Positions 32,840 through 41,642 of a stretch of DNA of 64,000 nucleotides are shown piece after piece; within the stretch, counting starts at the first letter, position 1; each line of letters begins with the position of its first letter. The DNA is from Pseudomonas coleopterorum. Lineage in GTDB: Bacteria > Pseudomonadota > Gammaproteobacteria > Pseudomonadales > Pseudomonadaceae. Where the stretch lies: NCBI RefSeq assembly GCF_900105555.1, contig NZ_FNTZ01000001.1, positions 310,001 through 374,000 on the forward strand. The letters run 5' to 3'. Below the pieces are notes generated by a model that was not told where the DNA came from, made no database searches, and worked only from the letters and a program-made list of their open reading frames with translations. A program made the position numbers and the translations under genes.

Positions 32840-33960
32840 GCCGCGGCCTCCACGCCAGCGGCCTTGGCGGCGCGGCGGCGGACCCACCACAGGTACACGC
32901 CACTGCTCAGCACGATGATGGTCAGCACATCCAGCGCCGCCCAGAGGATCTGCATCGGCATGCCGCCGTAGTCGCCGAAGTGCAGCGGCTGCGACAGGCC
33001 CATGGCGTCCATGTACCACGGCCGTTCGACCACTGCCGTGACGTCCAGGGTGGTGGCATCGATCAGCACCGGCGTCAGCAGGTGCGAAGTCAGGTGAGTG
33101 CCGCCCTTCATGAATACCGCGTAGTGGTGTTCGCTGGAAAAGCGTGTCCCGGGAAAGGCGATGAAGTCGGGTGTCATGCCCGGCGCGGCGCCGTGGGCGA
33201 TGTCCAGCAGGCGGGTGGCAGGCGCCCGTTGCGTGAGCGGTGGCGCGTCGCGGTAGGGTTCGATCAGGGCCGTGAGGCTTTCCGCCCGCCAGGCGCTGAT
33301 GAGCAGGTCGGCGCAGGCGCTGATCACGCCCGTCACTCCCACCACCAAGGCCCAGGTCAGGGTGACCACGCCGATCAGGTTGTGCAGGTCGAGCCAGCGG
33401 GTACGGGTGGACTTCTGATTGCGCACGGTGCCGAACGAGAGTTTGCGCATGAACGGCGAATACAGCACCACCCCGGAAACGATGGCCAACACGAACAGCA
33501 GGCCCATGAACGCCAGCAACAGCTTGCCGGGCAGCCCGGCATACATGTCCACATGCAAACGCAGCATGACCATCATGAATCCGCCATTGGCCGAAGGCAT
33601 TTCCATGGCTTCGCCGGTGCGGTTGTCGAGCATGAAGGTGTGGGACAGGTTGGGCTCGGTGTCGGCTGTGGCGGCGGTGATGGCGAACACGCCATGAGGG
33701 TCGTCTTCGTCCCAGCCGAAGTACTGCACCACCTCGTCGGGACGGTGGGCCTGAGCGGCCTGAACCAGTTGCTGCAGGTCCAGCTGCGGCGTGTCGGCAG
33801 GCATGTCGCGGAACTGTGGCTCGTCGCCCAGCAGGTGTTCGATCTCGTGATGGAACACCAGGGGCAAGCCGGTGATAGCCAGCATCAACAGGAACAGGGT
33901 GCAGATCAGGCTGGTCCAGGTGTGGATGAAGGACCAGCGGCGGATGGTGGTGCTTTTCAT
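32836..33960 (-). CDS. PepSY-associated TM-region protein
   Basis: A 374-residue inner-membrane protein. MKSTTIRRWSFIHTWTSLICTLFLLMLAITG is the first of about four membrane segments, with a conserved HTW histidine. PepSY-like periplasmic parts lie between the helices, and later segments include LLLAFMGLLFVLAIVSGVVLY, WLDLHNLIGVVTLTWALVVGVTGVISA and a C-terminal helix ending in WWVRRRAAKAAG. Paired histidines in the helices (HTW, LHNLIG) suggest haem or metal handling, as in ferric-reductase-like PepSY proteins of siderophore systems. The ATG at 33960 is chosen over one 11 codons upstream. Confidence 0.85.
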   Translation of the reverse strand: MKSTTIRRWSFIHTWTSLICTLFLLMLAITGLPLVFHHEIEHLLGDEPQFRDMPADTPQLDLQQLVQAAQAHRPDEVVQYFGWDEDDPHGVFAITAATADTEPNLSHTFMLDNRTGEAMEMPSANGGFMMVMLRLHVDMYAGLPGKLLLAFMGLLFVLAIVSGVVLYSPFMRKLSFGTVRNQKSTRTRWLDLHNLIGVVTLTWALVVGVTGVISACADLLISAWRAESLTALIEPYRDAPPLTQRAPATRLLDIAHGAAPGMTPDFIAFPGTRFSSEHHYAVFMKGGTHLTSHLLTPVLIDATTLDVTAVVERPWYMDAMGLSQPLHFGDYGGMPMQILWAALDVLTIIVLSSGVYLWWVRRRAAKAAGVEAAA

Positions 33961-33974
33961 TTCAGGGCCTGCAA

Positions 33975-34008
33975 AAAGAACCCAGCCGTCCACGCAGGGA
34001 TGGCTGGG
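33975..34008 (-). terminator. Rho-independent terminator after the exonuclease gene
   Basis: On the minus strand CCCAGCC (34008-34002) pairs with GGCTGGG (33987-33981) and is followed by TTCTTTTT. It lies between the end of the exonuclease gene (34145) and the PepSY start (33960), so it separates the two transcription units. Confidence 0.65.
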
Positions 34009-34144
34009 TCATGGAGCATCAGGTGTCAGGGCGTTACGACCTGTAGTCGCACCAGTATACGTTCAGGCAGCGCGGAAAAGGCCAGTGGCCAGCGCAATCG
34101 AGGCGTGTCGGCAGCGTTCATGTGCATACGCAGTTTCGCGCCGG

Positions 34145-34855
34145 TCAGAACGCCTGAGTCTGCTGGCGCCGCCGCCACTGAGCCACTTTCTCGGCCAGGG
34201 CGCTGGGGCTGTCCAGGCCTTGGCGGCGGGCACGGCTGAACAGCAGCATGGCCAACTCCGCCGTGACCAGCGCATCGGCACTGGCATGATGGCGCTCACC
34301 GACCTGCAGGCCGAAATGCCCGGTCCAGTCATCCAGCCCGGCTTCGCGCAGGGCCGCATCCGGGCACAGCATCGGCGCCAGGGCGGCGACGTCCAGGAAC
34401 GGGTGCTGCAAACGGTAGCCCAGACTTTGCTTGAGCGCGCGCGTGAGCATGTGCTCGTCGAAGGGCGCGTGAAAGGCCAGCAGCGGGCTGTCACCGATGA
34501 AGGCCATGAAGTCCAGCAAGGCTTCGGCCGGATCGTCCCCGGCGGCAATCGCCTCGGGGCCCAGGCCATGGATCAAGACACTGGCACCCAGCCGTGGTTG
34601 CTCGCGCAGCAACGTGCGTTCGAACTGCCGGGAGAAATCCACCGCGCCATCTTCGATGACCACCGCGCCGATCGACAGCACCTGATCCTTGTTCAGGTTC
34701 AAGCCGCTGGTTTCCAGGTCCAGCACCACCCAGCGCTGCTCGCGCAGGCTGCAGGTTTGCCAAGGCTGAGCCGTGGGCAGTGCTGCCACACGTTGCTGCA
34801 AAGTGGCGTCCAGCACGCAGGCGGGTTTGGCCCGTAGCCAGTCGAACAGGCTCAC
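34145..34855 (-). CDS. DnaQ-like 3'-5' exonuclease
   Basis: A DEDD-superfamily exonuclease of 236 residues. ExoI is VVLDLETSGLN (the DxE pair near residue 47), ExoII contains LAFHAPFDEHML, and ExoIII is HHASADALVTAELAMLL (HxxxxxD). This is the epsilon-type fold of proofreading or RNase T-like enzymes. Its start overlaps the stop of the DUF294/CBS gene by four bases, and that pairing is common, suggesting a nucleotide-signalling or nucleic-acid-processing partnership. Confidence 0.87.
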   Translation of the reverse strand: MSLFDWLRAKPACVLDATLQQRVAALPTAQPWQTCSLREQRWVVLDLETSGLNLNKDQVLSIGAVVIEDGAVDFSRQFERTLLREQPRLGASVLIHGLGPEAIAAGDDPAEALLDFMAFIGDSPLLAFHAPFDEHMLTRALKQSLGYRLQHPFLDVAALAPMLCPDAALREAGLDDWTGHFGLQVGERHHASADALVTAELAMLLFSRARRQGLDSPSALAEKVAQWRRRQQTQAF

Positions 34856-36789
34856 AGCTGGTACCTCAGGCTCAGGCTGGCCTGCAGGCGCTGGGCCTGG
34901 CGCAGGGATTCACGCAGGATGCGCCGGTCCAGGTGGTTGAGCTCGGCCGGGTCGACGCGATTGGAATAGGGCAGGTGCTGCCGGGCCTGGGCTTGATGCT
35001 GCTGCATGCGCGTCTGCTGGATGAAATGGTAGGCCTCTTCATAGGCGGCGCCGTCCTGTGCGTCGATGACCTCTTTTGCGACCAGCTGGCGCAGGCGCTC
35101 CAGGGTGTTCCCGGTGTCGATGCCGTTGGCCAGGGCCAGCAGGCGTGCGCCGTCGACGAAGGGCGTCAGGCCTTGCACCTTGAGGTCCAGGGTGGGTGCC
35201 TTGTCGCTACCCTGGCGGGTCAGTACGAAGTCGCGAAAGCGCCCGACCGGAGGCCGCTGGCGCAAGGCATTCTGCGCCAGCATGCGCTGGAACAGGCTGT
35301 TGTCCGCGACCTGTTCGAGCACGCTGCGGCGCAGTTGTGCACAGGCCGAGTCATCGCCCCATACCGTACGCAGGTCGAAATATATGCTCGAATTGAGCAG
35401 GTTTTCCGGGCTCGCCTCGCGGATGAAACCGGCGAAGCGCCGCGCCCATTCCAGGCGCGACAGACACAGCTCGGGATTGCTCGCCATGACGTTGCCCGTG
35501 CACAGACTGAAGCCGCACTGCGCCAGCGCCAGGTTGATCTGATGCGCCAGCGGCAGCAGCTTGCCGCGTATCTCGGCAGCGTGGGCGGCGTCACGGGCTT
35601 CGAAGACGATGCCGTTGTCCTGATCGGTGTGCAGGGTCTGCTCGCGGCGGCCTTCACTGCCGAAACACAGCCAGCTGAAGGGCACGCCCGGATCGCCGCG
35701 CTCCTGCAGCACCAGCTCGATTACCCGGCAGACGGTGTGATCGTTGAGCAAGGTAATCAGCTGGGTGATCTGCGTCGATGAGGCGCCATGAGCCAGCATG
35801 CGCTCGACCAGAGCGCTGATTTCCCCGCGCAGCGCGACCAGTTGTTCCAGCCGCGAAGCGTGGCGGATGGTCCGAGCCAGGTGCACCAGATCTACGCGCT
35901 GCAGGGAAAACAGATCGCGCTCGGACACCACGCCGCACAGGCGCTGATCCTTGACCAGGCAGACGTGGGCAATGTGCCGTTCGGTCATGGCCACGGCGGC
36001 ATCGAAGGCACTGGCTTCCGGGCTGAGGTGAAAGGGCCGGGGAATCATGTATCGCTCGATGGCCGCGCCGAAATCGGTGGCTGCATCGGCCACGGCCTGA
36101 CGCAGATCGCGCAGGGTGAAGATGCCTTGGGGGGCTTTCAGGTCGTCGACGATAACGATGCTGCCCACTTGCTGTTCGTGCATCAGGCGCACGGCATCGC
36201 GCAGAGGCAGCGAGGCGGCGCAGGTTACGGGATGACGCATGGCGAGGTCGCCCAGCCGGGTGTTCAGCGAGTACTGCGTACCCAGGGTTTCGACGGCCTG
36301 GCGCTGCACCTGCTGGTTGACCTGGTCGAGCAGGCTGCTCACCCCGCGCAGGGCGAAATCACGGAACACCGTGGACAGCGCGAACAGCTTGATGAAGGCC
36401 GGTTTGTTCAATTGCAGACAGAAGGTGTCCTCTGCTGCCAGATGCTCGGTGCGCGTGGCGCGCTCGCTCAGCAGCGCGGCGAGCGGGAAGCACTCGCCAG
36501 CGGTGATCTCGAACGTGGTTTCGGTCCCGCGACGCGCACTGTGAGGCCGCTCGCCCACCACCTGACCCTGCTTGACGATGTAGAAGTGCTCGACAGCACC
36601 GTCGGCCGGTTTGATGATGCTTTCACCGCTGGCATAGAAGCGCAGTTGGCACTGTTCGACCAGATAGGCCAGATGGGCGTTTTCCATCTGGTTGAACGGT
36701 GGAAAGCGTTGCAGGAACTGCACGGTGCCGTGAATGTTCTGCAGCACTGCGGTCTTGCCCGCCTGGGTGAAGGCGTCGGTTTTGCTCAT
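34852..36789 (-). CDS. cNMP-binding/CBS-pair/DUF294 nucleotidyltransferase-like regulator
   Basis: A cytoplasmic protein of 645 residues with four recognisable parts. They are a cyclic-nucleotide-binding-like domain (about residues 20-140, LRFYASGESIIKPADG and FYIVKQGQVVGE), two CBS motifs (about 175-300, MRHPVTCAASLPLRDAVRLM and MIPRPFHLSPEASAFDAAVAM), a DUF294 putative nucleotidyltransferase (about 330-460, with FGSEGRREQTLHTDQDNG holding GS...D.D), and a C-terminal helical domain. The GlnD-like GSEGR/DQD signature suggests nucleotidylyl transfer, substrate unknown. It is first in a two-gene unit with the exonuclease. Confidence 0.88.
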   Translation of the reverse strand: MSKTDAFTQAGKTAVLQNIHGTVQFLQRFPPFNQMENAHLAYLVEQCQLRFYASGESIIKPADGAVEHFYIVKQGQVVGERPHSARRGTETTFEITAGECFPLAALLSERATRTEHLAAEDTFCLQLNKPAFIKLFALSTVFRDFALRGVSSLLDQVNQQVQRQAVETLGTQYSLNTRLGDLAMRHPVTCAASLPLRDAVRLMHEQQVGSIVIVDDLKAPQGIFTLRDLRQAVADAATDFGAAIERYMIPRPFHLSPEASAFDAAVAMTERHIAHVCLVKDQRLCGVVSERDLFSLQRVDLVHLARTIRHASRLEQLVALRGEISALVERMLAHGASSTQITQLITLLNDHTVCRVIELVLQERGDPGVPFSWLCFGSEGRREQTLHTDQDNGIVFEARDAAHAAEIRGKLLPLAHQINLALAQCGFSLCTGNVMASNPELCLSRLEWARRFAGFIREASPENLLNSSIYFDLRTVWGDDSACAQLRRSVLEQVADNSLFQRMLAQNALRQRPPVGRFRDFVLTRQGSDKAPTLDLKVQGLTPFVDGARLLALANGIDTGNTLERLRQLVAKEVIDAQDGAAYEEAYHFIQQTRMQQHQAQARQHLPYSNRVDPAELNHLDRRILRESLRQAQRLQASLSLRYQL

Positions 36790-36958
36790 TGGCCATTACC
36801 GCCCGATAGGTCGAATCGGAAATTGTCGTTATTGTGGATTTGGCTTTATTGTCCGGCCATGGTCGACTGCATGAGCGAACGTGCCCATTGGACGTAAGTC
36901 TAAAAGGTGGGACGGCGCTCAAAAGGCCGATGGATAGGTAATGGATGACGGGAAACGT

Positions 36959-37414
36959 ATGTCCGATCACGAATCATTGTTGAGTGATGCCGAGCGTGAA
37001 GCGCTCAGCGAGTTGGGCCAGGTTCAGGATATGCCGCCCCAACTGGCGCTGGTGGTTGATGACGACGGCGACACGCGAGACGTCCTCACGCAGATTCTGG
37101 AGCTGCATGGCATTGCGTGTGTGCAGGCCGACAGTGCCATGGGGGCGATGCGCCAATTGCGCGCCAGCCGTCGCATCGGATTGCTGATCACCGACCTGCG
37201 CATGGGCCCGGAGTCAGGCCTGGATCTCATTCGTGAAGTGCGCGAGTCGGAGCGCGCGGCGTTGCCGATCATCATCATTTCCGGCGATGCCAGTGTGAAG
37301 GATGCGATTGCGGCGATGCACTTCAGCGTGGTGGACTTCCTGCTCAAACCGATCGACACGAACACGTTGGTGAAACTGGCGCGTGAAGAGTTGGGACTGG
37401 ATGGGGCTTCTTGA
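36959..37414 (+). CDS. Single-domain response regulator receiver protein
   Basis: About 151 residues: a 35-residue N-terminal extension (MSDHESLLSDAEREALSELGQ...) and one CheY-like receiver domain. The acidic pair is VVDDDGDTR, the phospho-acceptor is the aspartate of LLITDLRMGPESG, the switch Thr/Ser lies in IIISGDAS, and the lysine is in FLLKPID. No output domain follows, so it probably works by protein-protein contact. The ATG at 36959 has GGGAAAC upstream; an in-frame ATG at 36941 is a possible alternative. No histidine kinase is nearby. Confidence 0.82.
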   Translation: MSDHESLLSDAEREALSELGQVQDMPPQLALVVDDDGDTRDVLTQILELHGIACVQADSAMGAMRQLRASRRIGLLITDLRMGPESGLDLIREVRESERAALPIIIISGDASVKDAIAAMHFSVVDFLLKPIDTNTLVKLAREELGLDGAS

Positions 37415-37416
37415 GG

Positions 37417-37564
37417 TTATCCACGTTTATCCTGAGCGTGGCTGTGGATAACCTGTGTCGATAGCCCTGGAGCCCGCAGCCTGCGGTGTTTTCAGAGTGT
37501 TGATCAAAAAACGGACAGTTGTGCCGGGCTTGTGCACAATCCAGGTGGACCAGCCTGTGGATAA
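37417..37564. promoter_or_regulatory. Cluster of DnaA-box-like sites between receiver gene and rarD
   Basis: TTATCCACG (37417-37425), TGTGGATAA (37443-37451) and TGTGGATAA (37556-37564) match the DnaA box TTATNCACA at 8/9, 9/9 and 9/9. A fourth, TTGTGCACAA (37530-37539), is a palindrome one mismatch away. A 13-base inverted repeat (TGATCAAAAAACG at 37501-37513 and its complement at 37618-37630) brackets the last two. Lying between two convergent genes, the cluster has no obvious promoter to control. Confidence 0.6.
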
Positions 37565-37627
37565 CCTTGGCGTAACTTGCTGCAGGCCTTGACCGGCCTG
37601 ACCCGCAGCCAGGTGAGCGTTTTTTGA

Positions 37628-38515
37628 TCAGCTGCGCTGACGCCGATTCCACCAGATATCCACACTGTAGATAAGCAACCCCGCCCAGATGAAGATGAAC
37701 GTCACCAGCGTCGCAGGCGCCAGGTGTTCGCCGAACACCTGAACGGCCAACAGCAGCACCAGGGTGGGCGCGATGTATTGCAGGAAACCCAGTGTGGTGT
37801 AGGGCAGGTGGCGGGCGGCTGCGTTGAAGCACAGCAGCGGCACCAGGGTGATCGGGCCCGCGGCCATCAACCAGAGGGCCTCGCGGGTGGTCCAGAACGC
37901 TGGCTGGACGCTGGCGGCATCGCCATGCCAGAGCAGCCAGCCCGCAGCCAGCGGCACCAGCAACCAGGTTTCGATCACAAGCCCCGGCAACGCTGCCACG
38001 GGCGCGCGCTTGCGAATCAGGCCGTAGAAACCGAAGGTCAGGGCCAGCGCCAGGGACACCCACGGCAGACTGCCCACTTGCCACACCTGCTGCGCCACGC
38101 CGATGGCCGCCAGCGCCACTGCGACCCACTGCAGCGGACGCAGCCGCTCACGCAGGATCAGCAACCCGAGCACGACGTTGAGCAGTGGATTGATGTAGTA
38201 GCCCAGGCTGGCCTCGAGCACTCGGTCGTGGGTCACTGCCCAGACATAGACCAGCCAGTTGGCGGCGATCAGGCAACCGCTGCCGACCAGTATCGCCAGG
38301 CGCATGGGGTTGTCGCGCAGTTCGCGCAGCCAGCCGGGATGCTTCCACACCAGCAGCAGCAACGAGCCGAGCAGCGCCGACCAGAGTACCCGCTGGGCAA
38401 TGATCTCCACGGCCGGGTAGTGCGAGAGGGTCTTGAAGTAGAGGGGGATGAACCCCCAGCAGATGTAGGCGCTCAGGCCCAGGATGTATCCCCGGCGGGG
38501 ATTGGCGACTTGCAT
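37628..38515 (-). CDS. rarD: RarD/EamA-family permease
   Basis: A 295-residue drug/metabolite transporter with ten hydrophobic helices in two EamA repeats; substrate not known (homologues are linked to chloramphenicol sensitivity only by name). Characteristic blocks are GYILGLSAYICWGFIPLYFK at the N-terminus, AANWLVYVWAV, and SLGYYINPLLNVVLGLL. GGGAGCTCC just before the ATG at 38515 decides the start; an upstream ATG would add six residues. The stop codon lies within a 13-bp inverted repeat shared with the DnaA-box region. Confidence 0.9.
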   Translation of the reverse strand: MQVANPRRGYILGLSAYICWGFIPLYFKTLSHYPAVEIIAQRVLWSALLGSLLLLVWKHPGWLRELRDNPMRLAILVGSGCLIAANWLVYVWAVTHDRVLEASLGYYINPLLNVVLGLLILRERLRPLQWVAVALAAIGVAQQVWQVGSLPWVSLALALTFGFYGLIRKRAPVAALPGLVIETWLLVPLAAGWLLWHGDAASVQPAFWTTREALWLMAAGPITLVPLLCFNAAARHLPYTTLGFLQYIAPTLVLLLAVQVFGEHLAPATLVTFIFIWAGLLIYSVDIWWNRRQRS

Positions 38516-38604
38516 GGAGCTCCCTGCTTGCATGGTTTTGTTATTGAGCGGTGGTCGGCAACTTTACACATCGGGCCGTGAGACACAACGCCTCGCGTGT
38601 GTGC

Positions 38605-39579
38605 TCAAAACAGTTTCAGTGGCTCTTCGTTGAGCGCTGCCAGTTGTTCGCGCAACGCCAGCACCTGGTCGCCCCAGTACCGCTCGCTGCCGAACCAGGG
38701 GAAGCTGCGCGGAAAGGCTGGGTCTTCCCAGCGGCGCGCCAACCAGGCGCTGTAGTGCATCAGGCGCAACGCCCGCAGCGGTTCGATCAGTGCCAGTTCA
38801 CGGGGGTTGAAGTCGTGGAACTCGCTGTAGCCGTCCATGAGTTCGGACAGTTGCCCCAGGCATTCCTGGCGATCGCCGGCGAGCATCATCCACAGGTCCT
38901 GGACCGCCGGGCCCATACGGCAATCGTCGAGGTCGACGATGTGGAACACGTCGTCGCGGCACATCATGTTGCCGGGGTGGCAGTCACCGTGCATGCGGAT
39001 GTTCTGGTGTGGCGTGGCCTTGTAGACCTCTTCCACGCGCTTGAGCAGGTCGCGGGCCACCGACTCGTAGGCGGGCAGCAGGCTGCGGGGAACATGGTTG
39101 CCTTCGAGCAGGGTCTGCAACGAATCGTGGCCGAAGTTCTGCACGCCCAACGCTTCGCGGTGTTCGAACGGGCGCGTGGCACCCACGGCGTGCAGACGAC
39201 CGAGCAACTGGCCCAGACGATAGAGCTGGTCGAGGTTGCCCGGCTCCGGCGCGCGACCGCCGCGACGAGGAAACAGGGTAAAGCGAAAGCCGGCGTGCTC
39301 GAACAGCGTCTGGCCCTCGTGCACCATCGGCGCAACCACGGGCACTTCACAGTCGGCCAGCTCGGCGGTGAAGGCGTGTTCTTCAAGGATGGCCGCATTG
39401 GTCCAGCGATCAGGACGGTAGAACTTGGCAATCAGCGGTTGGCCATCTTCGATGCCCACCTGGTAGACGCGGTTCTCGTAGCTGTTGAGCGCCAGCACCC
39501 GTGCATCGCTGAGAAAGCCGATGCTTTCGACGGCGTCGAGCACCAGGTCTGGGGTCAGTGTTTCAAAAGGGTGGGCCAT
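38605..39579 (-). CDS. srkA: Stress response serine/threonine kinase (YihE/SrkA family)
   Basis: A 324-residue aminoglycoside-phosphotransferase-fold kinase; E. coli SrkA counters stress-induced death by phosphorylating protein serines/threonines. MAHPFETLTPDLVLDAVES is the family start, and the longer frame upstream is not similar to anything expected. The nucleotide-binding lobe has NRVYQVGIEDGQPLIAKFYRP. The catalytic loop is RMHGDCHPGNMM (HGDxxxxN), and the metal aspartate follows in IVDLDDCRMGP. It is a single gene, likely monocistronic. Confidence 0.92.
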   Translation of the reverse strand: MAHPFETLTPDLVLDAVESIGFLSDARVLALNSYENRVYQVGIEDGQPLIAKFYRPDRWTNAAILEEHAFTAELADCEVPVVAPMVHEGQTLFEHAGFRFTLFPRRGGRAPEPGNLDQLYRLGQLLGRLHAVGATRPFEHREALGVQNFGHDSLQTLLEGNHVPRSLLPAYESVARDLLKRVEEVYKATPHQNIRMHGDCHPGNMMCRDDVFHIVDLDDCRMGPAVQDLWMMLAGDRQECLGQLSELMDGYSEFHDFNPRELALIEPLRALRLMHYSAWLARRWEDPAFPRSFPWFGSERYWGDQVLALREQLAALNEEPLKLF

Positions 39580-39655
39580 GCGAACTCCTGCGCGCGGCAG
39601 GCTGCCGCGTCCGGCTCGCCATGGTAGCGCAGACGCGACAGTAGCGGTGGGCATG

Positions 39656-41557
39656 TTACGCGCCGATCACCCCACCGTCTTCGCGGCTGATGGCGATCAC
39701 CGAAGAACGTGGCTTGCCGTTGGGCAGGTGTTCGGGGAAGGTCGAACCACCGTTTTCACCCGGATGCTGGATGCCGATGAACAGGGTGCGTTGATCGGGG
39801 GCGAAGCTCACGCCGGTGACTTCGCAGCCCACCGGGCCGACCATGAAGCGGCGAATCTCGCCGCTGGCCGGGTCCGCGCAGAGCATCTGGTTGTTGCCCA
39901 TGCCGGCGAAGTCACCGGCGTTGCTGGTGTCGCCATCGGTCTGCACCCAGAGCCGGCCGGCGTCGTCGAAGGCCAGGCCATCGGGGCTGTTGAACATGTT
40001 CTGCGGGTTGATGTTGGACGAACCGCCCTTGGCCTGGCCGGGATGCACACTGGGGTTGCCGGCCACCAGGAACAGGTCCCACTCGAACGTCATGGCACCG
40101 TGTTCGTCGCCGCTTTCACGCCAGCGCAGAATCTGCCCGTAGACGTTCTTCTCGCGCGGGTTGGGGCCGCCGACCGGCTGGCCGTCGTCGCCGCGTTTGA
40201 TGTTGTTGGTCAGGGTGCAATAGACCTGGCCATCCTTGGGGCTGACCACGATCCACTCGGGGCGGTCCATGCGTGTGGCCTGCATGGCACTGGCGGCAAG
40301 CCGTGCGTGAATCAACACTTCGGCCTGGCTGGCGAAGCCCTTGCTGGCGTCCAGACCGTTCTTGCCATGGGTCAGCTCCACCCACTGGCCATGCCCCTTG
40401 GGACGATCCGGGTTGCCGTCGCCATTGTCGAAACGGGCGACGTACAACGTGCCGTGGTCGAGCAGGTCACGGTTGGCCTTGGGGTTGTGGTGGTCGATGC
40501 GGTCGCGGCTGATGAACTTGTAGATGAACTCGCCACGCTCGTCATCGCCCATGTACACCACCGCGCGACCATCGCGCGTTTCGGCCAGGGCCGCGTTCTC
40601 GTGCTTGAAGCGACCCAGCGCGGTGCGCTTGACCGGCATGGCGGTCGGGTCGAACGGGTCCACTTCCACGACCCAGCCGAAGCGGTTGAGTTCGTTGGGG
40701 TTACGCGCCATGTCGAAGCGCGGGTCGTGGGGGTGCCAGTTGATTTCCTTGCTCGCCGCGACCACGCCGTAGCGTTTCTGCGCGGGAGTGAACGCCAGGG
40801 TAGCGTCGGTGCTGCCGAAGCAGTCGGTGAAGTTTTCTTCGCACGTCAGGTAGGTGCCCCACGGGGTCTTGCCGTTGGCGCAGTTCTGGAAGGTGCCATG
40901 CACCAGTTGCCCGGTGCTGTCGGCCGCAGTCTTGAGCAGGGCATCACCGGCCGCTGGGCCGCTGACGCGGATCGGCGTGTTGCCGTGGACGCGGCGGTTG
41001 TATTGCGAGCCCTGAACGAAATGCCAGTGGCCGCCCTTGCGCTGGATCTCGATCACCGACAGGCCTTCGCAGGCCAGGGCCTTGCGCACTTCTTCGGCTG
41101 ACTGTGGGCTGCCGCCGTGGGCGTAGAGGTAGCGGTAGTTGGTGTATTCGTTGTTGATTGCCATCAACGCGCGATTGGCGTCGTTGGGGAAGGGGAACAG
41201 ACTCATGCCGTCGTTGTTGTCACCGAACTGCACCTCCTGGGCCTCGGCGCTGCCGTTGCCGCTGGGATCGAAGGCCGGGCCACCGGCCTGCAGTGGCTGC
41301 CCCCAGCTGATCAGCACGCTGGCCTGGTAGCCGGGCGGCAGGCTGATGGTATCGCTGGTGGCCGCGGCAATACCGGTAAAGCCCAGCAGTGCGCTGTTGC
41401 CGGCGCTGACCGCGTTGGCCATGGCCGTGCGGGTCAGCAGGTTGCCGCCCAGGAACATCGCGGCACCGCACAGGGCGCCAGCGCCGATGAAGCGGCGACG
41501 GCTCAGGCCGGTGATCTTTTCCAGGTCGGTGGCTTGGTGTTCTTCTAACAGGCTCAT
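39656..41557 (-). CDS. phoX: PhoX-family alkaline phosphatase
   Basis: An exported calcium/iron-dependent phosphatase (DUF839), 633 residues. The twin-arginine signal LSRRRFIGAGALCGAAMFLGG near residue 20 predicts folded export by Tat. YLTCEENFTDCFG, KHENAALAETRDGRAVVYMGDDERGEFIYKF and the C-terminal SSVIAISREDGG blocks are family hallmarks, including metal-binding Glu/Asp residues. A loose Pho-box-like pair (plus strand 41600-41617) lies upstream but matches only partly, so phosphate control is inferred from the family rather than shown. Confidence 0.9.
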   Translation of the reverse strand: MSLLEEHQATDLEKITGLSRRRFIGAGALCGAAMFLGGNLLTRTAMANAVSAGNSALLGFTGIAAATSDTISLPPGYQASVLISWGQPLQAGGPAFDPSGNGSAEAQEVQFGDNNDGMSLFPFPNDANRALMAINNEYTNYRYLYAHGGSPQSAEEVRKALACEGLSVIEIQRKGGHWHFVQGSQYNRRVHGNTPIRVSGPAAGDALLKTAADSTGQLVHGTFQNCANGKTPWGTYLTCEENFTDCFGSTDATLAFTPAQKRYGVVAASKEINWHPHDPRFDMARNPNELNRFGWVVEVDPFDPTAMPVKRTALGRFKHENAALAETRDGRAVVYMGDDERGEFIYKFISRDRIDHHNPKANRDLLDHGTLYVARFDNGDGNPDRPKGHGQWVELTHGKNGLDASKGFASQAEVLIHARLAASAMQATRMDRPEWIVVSPKDGQVYCTLTNNIKRGDDGQPVGGPNPREKNVYGQILRWRESGDEHGAMTFEWDLFLVAGNPSVHPGQAKGGSSNINPQNMFNSPDGLAFDDAGRLWVQTDGDTSNAGDFAGMGNNQMLCADPASGEIRRFMVGPVGCEVTGVSFAPDQRTLFIGIQHPGENGGSTFPEHLPNGKPRSSVIAISREDGGVIGA

Positions 41558-41642
41558 GGTGATCTCCCTTCAGGTCAGCGAGTACCTTAAGGAGGGATTG
41601 TGACGAACAGATTGCAGACCGTGGCTTAATCCTCGCACAGGC

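Noticed and set aside
37417..37564. Chromosomal replication origin
   Set aside because: There is no AT-rich unwinding region and no dnaA, rpmH or gidA neighbourhood. Box number alone is not enough.
41600..41617. Pho box upstream of phoX
   Set aside because: Only partial agreement with the two 7-base repeats of the CTGTCAT type, so it is mentioned only in the gene entry as a weak candidate.
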